A stretch of 64,000 nucleotides of DNA from Lysobacterales bacterium (lineage in GTDB: Bacteria; Pseudomonadota; Gammaproteobacteria; Xanthomonadales; Xanthomonadaceae), in assembly GCA_020442465.1 (NCBI GenBank), contig JAGRJY010000108.1, positions 124,001 through 188,000 of the forward strand. Reading direction: 5' to 3'. The notes beneath the pieces are model-generated. The model did no database searches. It was not told where the DNA came from and saw nothing but the letters and a program-made list of their open reading frames with translations. A program made the position numbers and the translations under genes. Shown here in pieces: positions 28,682 through 36,054 of this stretch (positions within the stretch are counted from its first letter, which is position 1; every line of letters starts with the position of its first letter).

Positions 28682-28704
28682 CGCATGAGAACGAATCTCA
28701 TGCG
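28682..28704. promoter_or_regulatory. Fur-box-like operator
   Basis: Perfect 9-base inverted arms, CGCATGAGA (28682-28690) and TCTCATGCG (28696-28704), flank ACGAA. The core TGAGAACGAATCTCA matches the 7-1-7 Fur pattern TGATAAT-N-ATTATCA at 10 of 14 positions and is closer still to the TGAGAAT-N-ATTCTCA variant found at iron-regulated promoters. It is 66 bases upstream of the minus-strand gene start and about 155 bases upstream of the candidate cluster promoter. Confidence 0.5.
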
Positions 28705-28858
28705 CTTTCGCAGCCGCTCGGTCGGGCACCCGACGGAGCAGCATCGCCGCCCCGTTCATTCGGCTTCGCCCCTGAAAACCAAGGTCCGAAGCGGCCTGCA
28801 CGCCTGTGCCGCACAACCGATGTGTGGGGTCGTGGCGACGATTCTGATCTCCCCCGGG

Positions 28859-28888
28859 GTGAAAACGCGAAAGCATCGCTGCTATGAT
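28859..28888 (+). promoter_or_regulatory. candidate promoter of the multiheme cluster
   Basis: GTGAAA (28859-28864), an 18-base spacer and TATGAT (28883-28888) give a good -10 with a weak -35, 34 bases upstream of the first gene. Confidence 0.35.
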
Positions 28889-28921
28889 CCGGGCGACATT
28901 GGCGCCTTGGGGAGGCGCAGC

Positions 28922-31324
28922 ATGGCGGAACGGTTTCGCATTGCTGTGGTGGGGTCGGGCCCGGGGGGGTTGTCGGCGGCAGCACGAGCGGCAGAACGTG
29001 GCATTTCCCACGTGCTGCTCGAGGCCGAGGCACATCTCTCGAACACGATCTACCGGTACCAGAAGGGCAAGCACGTCATGGACGAGCCCGGCATTCTGCC
29101 GTTGCGCTCGCCTCTGCCTTTCACCGCCGGTAGTCGCGAGGACATCCTTGGCGCGTGGGACGAAGGCGTCGCACAGCTCAAGGTCAATGTCCGCCACGGC
29201 TGCGAAGTCACCGGCATCAAGAAGCAGGATGACGGACATTTCGTGATCACCACGAAGTCCGGCACCTTCGAGGCCGACAACGTGGTGATGGGCATCGGAC
29301 TGCAGGGCAACATCCGCAAGCTCGGCGTGCCGGGCGAAGACCTGCCGTTCGTGCAGTACCAGCTGGACGATCCTGACGAGTACTCGGGCGAGACCATCGT
29401 GGTGGTCGGCGCGGGCGATGCGGCGATCGAGAACGCTGTCGCACTGTCGAAGCAGAACGAAGTCATCATCATCAACCGTCGCGACGAGTTCGCCCGCGCG
29501 AAACAGGGCAACTTGGACTTGATCAACAAGGCGATCGAGGACGGCACCATCGCGTGCTACTGGAGCGCCGCACCGGACAAGGTCGAGACCCTGTCGGTCG
29601 GGCGCAAGCCCGGCCGCATGACCCTCACCACACCGAAAGGGCGTGCGCAGATCCTGTGTGATCGGGTCATCGCGCGTCTCGGCGCCACCGCGCCACGCGG
29701 ATTCGTCGAGAAATGCGGTGTCGAGTTTCCGAGCAAGGACCCGGCTGCGGTCCCGGCCATTTCGCCGCAATACGAATCCAATGTGAAGGGCCTGTACATC
29801 GTCGGCGCCCTCGGCGGCTACCCGCTGATCAAGCAGGCGATGAACCAGGGCTACGAAGTCGTCGAGTACATTCTCGGCGAGAAAGTCGAGCCGGCGGACG
29901 AACCGCTGCTGCGCGAGAAGTTCGTGCCGATGCCCGGCTTCACCACGGTCGAGGCTGCGCTCGCCAAGGTGCAGCAGAATGTCCGACTGCTCTCGCACAT
30001 CACGCCGCTGCAGCTGCGTGAGTTCATGCTCGACTCGGCCATTCTCGCTCCCGCGCAGGGCGCGCCGGTCTTCCGACGCAACGACTACACCAACTCGTTC
30101 TTCTGCATCGTCGACGGCACGGTGGAAATCGAGGTCAACGAAGAAACCGGTCAGCGCATCAGCCTCGGCAAGGGCGAATTCTTCGGCGAGATGAGCCTCA
30201 TCTCCGGCCGCCGCCGATCGGCCAACGTGTTTGCCGGGCCCGGTTGCGTTCTGGTCGAGACCCCGCGACGCTCGATGAACAAGCTGATCAACTCGGTCGC
30301 TGCGGTGAAGCGCGAGATCGACATGGTGTTCATCGCACGCGCCCTGCAGCAGCGCTTTGCCTTGAAGGCCAACGCGGCGCAGCTCGCCGACATCGTCGCC
30401 GAGGCCGAGATCCGCAAGTACCAGGCCGACGAGATACTGTTCTCGGAAGGTGACGAAGGCGACTCCCTGCACCTGGTGCGGGTCGGCTCGCTGACGATTT
30501 CGCGCAATATCGGCGGCAAGGACATCGTTCTGTCCTACGTGCCTGCCGGCAACTACGTGGGCGAGATGGCTCTGCTCGGCGACTCCAAGCGCAGCGCCAC
30601 GGTGAAGGCGGCGATCGCTACCGAGACCATCCGCCTTACCGCCGACGCCTTCAAGAAGCTGCTGGCGCGCGACGCCGGCCTGCGCCTCAACCTGCAGGCC
30701 GAGTACAAGCAACGCACCGCGGCCAATCTGGCCATGCAGGGTGCCAGCGGCGGGGCCGACATCATTTCCTTCCTGATGCGCCAAGGCATCGGTGAGGCGA
30801 CCGATGTCCTGCTCATCGACGAATCACTGTGCGTGCGCTGCGACAACTGCGAGAAGGCCTGCGCTGAGACGCATGCGGGCACGTCGCGGCTGCACCGCGA
30901 AGCCGGCCCGACCTACGCCAACGTGCATGTGCCCACGTCCTGCCGTCACTGCGAACATCCGCACTGCATGAAGGATTGTCCGCCCGACGCCATCAAGCGT
31001 AATCCCGGCGGCGAGGTCTACATCGGCGACAACTGCATCGGCTGCGGCAACTGCGAGCGCAATTGCCCTTACGGCGTGATTCACATGTCCGGGCGCAAGG
31101 AGAAGAAGCCCTCGTTGCTGTCGTGGCTGCTGTTCGGCAAAGGCACCGGACCGGGCGAAGCGCCCTACGCCAAGGACAGCAAGGCCTCGGAAAAGAAAGC
31201 GGTGAAGTGCGACATGTGCAAGGACATCAAGGGGGGACCGTCGTGCGTACGCTCGTGCCCGACCGGTGCGGCGATCCGCATCTCCCCCGAAGACCTGGTC
31301 TCCTACGCGCAGTCGCGTAGCTGA
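28922..31324 (+). CDS. fusion: NAD(P)/FAD oxidoreductase + two cNMP-binding domains + four-cluster [4Fe-4S] ferredoxin module
   Basis: An 800-aa soluble protein. Residues 1-320 are a thioredoxin-reductase/YpdA-like flavoprotein: FAD site AVVGSGPGGLSAAARAAERG at 9-28, NAD(P) site VVVGAGDAAIENA at 160-172, and FAD-closing YIVGALGGYPLIKQ. No CxxC lies in this part, so it is not a thioredoxin reductase. Two cyclic-nucleotide-binding folds follow, with phosphate-cassette motifs FGEMSLISGRRRSA (421-434) and GEMALLGDSKRSAT (547-560). Residues 635-785 hold 16 cysteines in four ferredoxin groups (CVRCDNCEKAC, CRHCEHPHCMKDC, CIGCGNCERNC, CDMC...CVRSC), as in DmsB/HybA-type subunits. GGGGAGG precedes ATG 28922. 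Inferred role: NAD(P)H-linked, nucleotide-gated electron entry or exit to the membrane partner encoded next. Confidence 0.85.
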   Translation: MAERFRIAVVGSGPGGLSAAARAAERGISHVLLEAEAHLSNTIYRYQKGKHVMDEPGILPLRSPLPFTAGSREDILGAWDEGVAQLKVNVRHGCEVTGIKKQDDGHFVITTKSGTFEADNVVMGIGLQGNIRKLGVPGEDLPFVQYQLDDPDEYSGETIVVVGAGDAAIENAVALSKQNEVIIINRRDEFARAKQGNLDLINKAIEDGTIACYWSAAPDKVETLSVGRKPGRMTLTTPKGRAQILCDRVIARLGATAPRGFVEKCGVEFPSKDPAAVPAISPQYESNVKGLYIVGALGGYPLIKQAMNQGYEVVEYILGEKVEPADEPLLREKFVPMPGFTTVEAALAKVQQNVRLLSHITPLQLREFMLDSAILAPAQGAPVFRRNDYTNSFFCIVDGTVEIEVNEETGQRISLGKGEFFGEMSLISGRRRSANVFAGPGCVLVETPRRSMNKLINSVAAVKREIDMVFIARALQQRFALKANAAQLADIVAEAEIRKYQADEILFSEGDEGDSLHLVRVGSLTISRNIGGKDIVLSYVPAGNYVGEMALLGDSKRSATVKAAIATETIRLTADAFKKLLARDAGLRLNLQAEYKQRTAANLAMQGASGGADIISFLMRQGIGEATDVLLIDESLCVRCDNCEKACAETHAGTSRLHREAGPTYANVHVPTSCRHCEHPHCMKDCPPDAIKRNPGGEVYIGDNCIGCGNCERNCPYGVIHMSGRKEKKPSLLSWLLFGKGTGPGEAPYAKDSKASEKKAVKCDMCKDIKGGPSCVRSCPTGAAIRISPEDLVSYAQSRS

Positions 31325-31354
31325 GTGCCGCGGGACTAGGGAGAGAACCAGGCC

Positions 31355-32260
31355 ATGCATTCCTCACTGCTGAACCACGCCCGCTACCGCTACCTTTGGG
31401 TCGCGCTCGTGCTGTCGATCGGTTCGCTGGCGGCGTACATCATCCATCGTCCCGAGGGCGCGCCGCCCAACGGCGGCACCTGGCTCGGCTACACGCTGGG
31501 CACGATCGGCGCGGTCCTGATCCTCTGGCTGACCTACTTCGGCGTGCGCAAGCGGCGTTATGGCAAGGGCATCGGCAGTGCGGTCGGCTGGTTGTCCGCG
31601 CACGTCTACCTGGGCACGTCGCTGATCCTGATCGCATTCCTGCACAGCGGATTCCAGGTCGGCTGGAACATCCACACGCTGGCATTGGTGCTGATGCTTC
31701 TGGTGATCTTTTCCGGGTTCTTCGGTGTGTACGCCTACCTGCGCTACCCGAGCCTGATGACGAAGAATCGCGACAACGCCAGCCGCGACGCGATGATGGA
31801 AGAGATCACCGAGATCGACCAGAACGCGCTGTCCCTGGCCGACGCGGTCGACCCGAAAATCCACTCCGTGCTGCTGCGCTCGATCGAGCGCACGCGTCTG
31901 GGCGGGGGGTTCTGGGCACAGCTCACGGCGCACGACGAATCGGAGTCCGCCTTGGCGAACCTGCGCGAGGCCGCAGCCTCGCACGAGAAGGAGGCCAGCA
32001 AGAAGCAGCGCACGGAGGCGAAGACCATGGTCGCCATGGTCGATTTCCTGGCCGGCGAAGCGGCCTCGGACAAGCAAGCCGAGGCCTTGCGCAAGCTCAT
32101 CGACCTGCTGACCCGGAAGAAGTCATTGGCCGGCCGGGTTGCCCGCGACATCCAGTTCCAGGCGCTGATGGAGATCTGGCTGTACATCCACGTTCCGTTG
32201 ACGCTGGGGCTGATCGCTGCGCTGACCGCGCACATCGTCTCGGTGCTCTTCTACTGGTGA
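31355..32260 (+). CDS. five-helix membrane protein, predicted di-heme cytochrome b
   Basis: A 301-aa inner-membrane protein with helices at about 13-31, 43-63, 78-98, 104-129 and 274-298, and a large cytoplasmic or periplasmic loop (130-270) rich in charged residues. His83 and His97 in helix 3 are 14 residues apart, as are His279 and His293 in helix 5; antiparallel pairing (83 with 293, 97 with 279) would hold two b-hemes, the arrangement of quinol-linked cytochromes b. His107 is extra. It lies 31 bases after the FeS fusion and 9 bases before the decaheme gene, so it is the natural membrane link between them. No named family recognised; heme content is inferred. Confidence 0.7.
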   Translation: MHSSLLNHARYRYLWVALVLSIGSLAAYIIHRPEGAPPNGGTWLGYTLGTIGAVLILWLTYFGVRKRRYGKGIGSAVGWLSAHVYLGTSLILIAFLHSGFQVGWNIHTLALVLMLLVIFSGFFGVYAYLRYPSLMTKNRDNASRDAMMEEITEIDQNALSLADAVDPKIHSVLLRSIERTRLGGGFWAQLTAHDESESALANLREAAASHEKEASKKQRTEAKTMVAMVDFLAGEAASDKQAEALRKLIDLLTRKKSLAGRVARDIQFQALMEIWLYIHVPLTLGLIAALTAHIVSVLFYW

Positions 32261-32268
32261 GGTGAGCC

Positions 32269-33948
32269 ATGCGCTGGTTAGTCAGGCGGGTCCACCGCAA
32301 GGGTAAGAGCCAGGTCAGCTTCGAGGACGACATCCACTTCGGTGACGTCCTCACCATTGGCCGCGCGGCCAATCAGGCTGTGTTTCTCACCGACATGCGT
32401 GCGGCGCTGGAACATGCGCGCATCACCCTGACCGATCGCGGTAAATACCGCATCGAATCGGTGCTGGATGCCGGCGTCCGCGTCAACGGCGCGATCGTGC
32501 ACAACACGACCTCGGGCCCCGGCGCGCAGGTCGAGATCGGCTCGACCCGCATCACCCTGATCGACGCGCCGGAGGACTACGATGGCGCGGTCGAGATCTC
32601 GCAGATCGACAAGAGCGAGATCGCCGCCGAGGCCGCGGCCAAACGGCTGCCCACGACGCTGCGGGAAACCCGCCTGTCCAAGCGTGGTCCGGCCTGGGTG
32701 CTGTTCGCCGCCATCCTCGTGCTGTTCCTGGGCATGCCACTGTTGTCGCACTACGTACCGGCCCTCGATTCCGTGCTGAAGAGCACGCCCCTGCCCTCGC
32801 GCAACGCGTGGGAGGCCGGTGAGCTGGCTGGCGCGCACCACTTCTTCAGCAGTGAGTGCACTGCTTGCCATGAAGGGGATTTCAAGTGGGTGAAGGACGA
32901 AGCCTGCGTCGCCTGCCATGCCTCCACGCCTGCACATGCCGACCCGGTGACGTTCAACCTGCCCGAACTGGGTGACGCGCGTTGCGCGCACTGCCATCGC
33001 GACCACAACGGTACCAACGGGCTGGTGCGCATGGACCAGACCCTGTGCAGCGACTGCCACGTCGGCCTCACCGCCTCGACCCAGGGCGCCAGCAAGCTCG
33101 CCGATGTCGGCGATTTCGGCTCCGCGCATCCGCAGTTCCACGTCAGCCTGCCGGCCTGGGCGAAGAACGGCACGTTCGAACCTCAACGCGTCGAGCTGAC
33201 TGCCGAACTGAAGGAAAAGTCGGGGCTGAAATTCCCGCACGACGTCCACCTGGCGGCCGAAGGCATCGCAGCTCCGGACGGCGATCGCGTGCTCGAGTGT
33301 GCGAGCTGCCACGTCCCCGATGCCGGCGGCGCGGCGATGCAGCCGGTGAACTTCGAGAGCATGTGCCAGGACTGCCACAAGCTCACGTTCGACATCACCG
33401 AGCCTGAGCGTGAGGTGCCGCACGCGCGTATCGCCGAAATCACCTACCAGCTCGAAGAGTTCTACGCCCGCCGTGCACTCGAAGGCGAGGTGAAGGACCA
33501 GTCCGCACCCGAGAGCCTGCGTGTGCGCCGACGTCCCGGACAGGGTGCGCAGGTCGACCCGCAGCAGCGCCAGCTCGCACTCACCTGGGCTCGCGACAAG
33601 GCGCGTACGGTCAGCGAGAGCCTGTTCCTGGGCCGAGCGTGCACGGTGTGCCACGGCGTCAGCGTGGGATCGACACCCGAAGAACCCTACACGGTGGCCC
33701 CGGTTCGGGTGTCCGGCGTCTGGTTCACCAAGTCCCGCTTCGACCATGGCAGCCACACGACCATGGAATGCGCCGATTGCCATGCCGCCAGCACATCGAC
33801 CAGCAGCGAAGACCTGCTGATCCCCGACATTGCCAACTGCAGGCAATGCCATGCCGGTGAAAGCGGCGGTCACGACAAGCTGCAGTCGTCCTGCGTCAGC
33901 TGCCACGGCTACCACATTTCCGAACATCCGCTGAGGTCCGCCCAGTGA
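32269..33948 (+). CDS. single-pass FHA-like / decaheme cytochrome c
   Basis: A 559-aa protein with an unusual layout. Residues 1-105 are FHA-like (LTIGRAANQAVFL; ALEHARITL; GVRVNGAIV); a membrane helix spans 142-163 (AWVLFAAILVLFLGMPLLS); the rest is periplasmic with ten CxxCH heme motifs starting at residues 197, 213, 239, 260, 344, 366, 458, 501, 524 and 542. The spacing resembles NapC/NrfH- or c3-type modules. In the FHA part Gly-Arg, His and Asn-Gly are present but the Ser of SxxH is Ala, so phosphothreonine binding is doubtful. It starts 9 bases after the cytochrome b gene with GGTGAG upstream. Likely carries electrons from the inner membrane across the periplasm. Confidence 0.88.
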   Translation: MRWLVRRVHRKGKSQVSFEDDIHFGDVLTIGRAANQAVFLTDMRAALEHARITLTDRGKYRIESVLDAGVRVNGAIVHNTTSGPGAQVEIGSTRITLIDAPEDYDGAVEISQIDKSEIAAEAAAKRLPTTLRETRLSKRGPAWVLFAAILVLFLGMPLLSHYVPALDSVLKSTPLPSRNAWEAGELAGAHHFFSSECTACHEGDFKWVKDEACVACHASTPAHADPVTFNLPELGDARCAHCHRDHNGTNGLVRMDQTLCSDCHVGLTASTQGASKLADVGDFGSAHPQFHVSLPAWAKNGTFEPQRVELTAELKEKSGLKFPHDVHLAAEGIAAPDGDRVLECASCHVPDAGGAAMQPVNFESMCQDCHKLTFDITEPEREVPHARIAEITYQLEEFYARRALEGEVKDQSAPESLRVRRRPGQGAQVDPQQRQLALTWARDKARTVSESLFLGRACTVCHGVSVGSTPEEPYTVAPVRVSGVWFTKSRFDHGSHTTMECADCHAASTSTSSEDLLIPDIANCRQCHAGESGGHDKLQSSCVSCHGYHISEHPLRSAQ

Positions 33949-34001
33949 TCGACCGTCGCGACCATCCGTCCAGCGAACGAACCTCGAGGAGGGTTCAGTT
34001 C

Positions 34002-36053
34002 ATGCGCAAGCCCACACCCATCGTGCTGTCGCTCGCCCTGGTTACGTTTCTCGCTGGCTGCAGTGGAGGCAGCAACAGCGCCGACCCTGTGGGCACCGCA
34101 CCGCCGCCGACCACCGGCTCGGGCGACCCGGGCTGCACCGGATCGTGCGTGACCGCGAGCTCGTTCCTTTCCAGCGCAGAAGTGCAGACCATCATTGCCC
34201 AGGCCGCGGCTGAGGCCAGCGCGCGCAACACGCCGGCGGTGATCGCCGTCGTCGACCGCGTCGGCAATGTGCTGGGTGTCTACCGCATGAACGGCACACG
34301 CGTGACCGTGCGCGTCGGCACGCAGCGTGGCGTGGTTGGCGGTCTTGAAGGCTTGCGCGTGCCCAGCGAGCTGGCCGCCATCGCCAAGGCGGTCACCGGC
34401 GCCTACCTGTCTTCGGAGGGCAATGCCTTTTCGACCCGGACAGCGAGCCAGATCGTGCAGGAGCACTTCAATCCGGGCGAGTTCAATGCACCGGCGGGCC
34501 CACTGTTCGGCGTGCAGTTCAGTCAGCTCAGCTGCTCCGACTTCGTCACCCGCGACTTCGACGCCGTCGGTGTCGGGCCGCACCGCTCGCCGCTCGGCCT
34601 CTCGGCGGACCCGGGTGGTCTGCCGCTGTACAAGGGCGGCACGCCGGTCGGCGGCATCGGCGTGGCCGCTGCCGATGACGATTACACGCTCGATCCGTCT
34701 ATCAGCAACATTGACCAGGACGCCGACGAGCTGGTGGCCACCGCCGGTTCCTTCGGCTTCGCCGCCCCGGTCGATCGTCGAGGCGACGTGATCACCGCGG
34801 ACGGCAAGACTTTCCGCTTCAACGACGCCGACTTCGACGACCTGCAGTCCACGCCCGGAACGGCGGGCAATCTGAGTACCCTCGGCAGCTTCCAGACCGT
34901 CCCCGCGTACTTCAATGGCACGCCGCGCAATGGCACCGTCTTCGGTACGGCGTCTTCGGGCTTCCGTCCCGACAGCACGCTGTATCCGGGACGTGACGCC
35001 TTCGTGCTGGTCGACAGCAGTGGAGCCCAGCGTTATGCCCCGATCGCCGGCACCGACGGCTCCGGCGCGATGACTGCCGAAGAAGCGCGCGTGGTCGTTG
35101 ACGAAGCGCTGGCCATTGCCAACCGCGCCCGCGCGCAGATTCGCCGTCCCCTGGGCACCCAGGCCCGGGTCAGCATCTCCGTGGTCGACACCAACGGTGT
35201 CACGCTCGCCTTCGCCCGCACGCGCGACGCGCCGATCTTCGGCGCCGACGTATCGCTGCAGAAAGCGCGCACGGCGGCGTTCTATTCGGGCGACCACGCG
35301 GCGGGCGAGCTGCAGACCCGCGATCCGGTGCAGTACTTCAACGGCCAGCTGCTGCCGAGCGAGTCGGCACCCGACCGCTTCAACCTGACCGTGGTCGGCA
35401 CGTCGGATATCGGCGACTACGTCACCCGTGCGCGCGACTTTCTCGAAAGCCCGACCGCACTGGCCGATGGAGCCTTCGCCTTCAGCGACCGTGCCGGCGG
35501 CAATCTCAGTCGTCCGTTCTACCCGGACGGCATCATCAGCGACCAGTCCGGTCCGTTCTCGCACGACTACGACAACTGGAGCCCGTTCCACGACGGCATC
35601 CAGCTTGACATCGTCTACAACGCCACGGCGTTCCACGTTGCGCACTACGTGAACCAGCTCGGCCTGCCGCTGTTCCTCGAAGGCGAGCTGCTGGTGGGCG
35701 CGCCGCGACCGGGCTTCGAGACACCGCTGCCCGATCCGCCGCCCGGAAGCTGCGGCGGCACCCAGCGCCTGGCCAACGGCATCCAGATCTTTCCAGGCAG
35801 CGTGCCGATCTATCGCGGCGAGCAGCTGATCGGCGCGATCGGCGTGTCCGGCGACGGCGTGGACCAGGACGACATGATTTCCTTCCTCGGCGTGCACAAC
35901 GCAGGGGTCCGTCTCGGCAGCGGCCTCGGCAATGCCCCACCGGCGCGTCGCGCCGACCAGCTCGTGCCCCGCGGCGCACGCCTGCGCTACATCCAGTGCC
36001 CGCAGTCACCCTTCATCGGCTCGGATGAGCAGAACGTCTGCGGAGGAAAGTGA
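34002..36053 (+). CDS. lipoprotein with two GlcG/HbpS (DUF336)-like heme-binding domains
   Basis: A 683-aa lipoprotein: signal peptide ending in lipobox LAGC (Cys20), then two GlcG/HbpS-like domains. The first starts SSAEVQTIIAQAAAEASA with AVIAVVDRVGNVLGVYRM; the second starts TAEEARVVVDEALAIANRA with ISVVDTNGVTLAFARTRDA and SLQKARTAAFYSG. Both end with strands such as GGIGVAAAD and IGAIGVSGDGVDQDDMISF. HbpS of Streptomyces binds heme and senses redox stress; other members are of unknown function. GAGGAGGG lies about 8 bases before ATG 34002; the frame upstream overlaps the decaheme gene. It probably sits at the outer membrane as a heme or assembly factor for the conduit. Confidence 0.8.
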   Translation: MRKPTPIVLSLALVTFLAGCSGGSNSADPVGTAPPPTTGSGDPGCTGSCVTASSFLSSAEVQTIIAQAAAEASARNTPAVIAVVDRVGNVLGVYRMNGTRVTVRVGTQRGVVGGLEGLRVPSELAAIAKAVTGAYLSSEGNAFSTRTASQIVQEHFNPGEFNAPAGPLFGVQFSQLSCSDFVTRDFDAVGVGPHRSPLGLSADPGGLPLYKGGTPVGGIGVAAADDDYTLDPSISNIDQDADELVATAGSFGFAAPVDRRGDVITADGKTFRFNDADFDDLQSTPGTAGNLSTLGSFQTVPAYFNGTPRNGTVFGTASSGFRPDSTLYPGRDAFVLVDSSGAQRYAPIAGTDGSGAMTAEEARVVVDEALAIANRARAQIRRPLGTQARVSISVVDTNGVTLAFARTRDAPIFGADVSLQKARTAAFYSGDHAAGELQTRDPVQYFNGQLLPSESAPDRFNLTVVGTSDIGDYVTRARDFLESPTALADGAFAFSDRAGGNLSRPFYPDGIISDQSGPFSHDYDNWSPFHDGIQLDIVYNATAFHVAHYVNQLGLPLFLEGELLVGAPRPGFETPLPDPPPGSCGGTQRLANGIQIFPGSVPIYRGEQLIGAIGVSGDGVDQDDMISFLGVHNAGVRLGSGLGNAPPARRADQLVPRGARLRYIQCPQSPFIGSDEQNVCGGK

Positions 36054-36054
36054 G

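Larger units (their letters stand above)
28617..28921. other. 305-base divergent regulatory region between the ispG operon and the multiheme cluster
   Basis: It contains the Fur-box-like palindrome at 28682-28704 and a plausible plus-strand promoter at 28859-28888. The plus-strand frame of the first cluster gene stays open through this region but has no domain sequence here. Confidence 0.6.

Noticed and set aside
28649..30784. A 711-codon minus-strand frame opposite the oxidoreductase fusion
   Set aside because: His/Val/Leu/Asp-rich shadow translation without motifs; the plus strand has FAD, cNMP and FeS signatures.
28922..31324. Annotation of the flavoprotein part as thioredoxin-disulfide reductase
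   Set aside because: The redox-active CxxC between the FAD and NAD(P) sites is absent.
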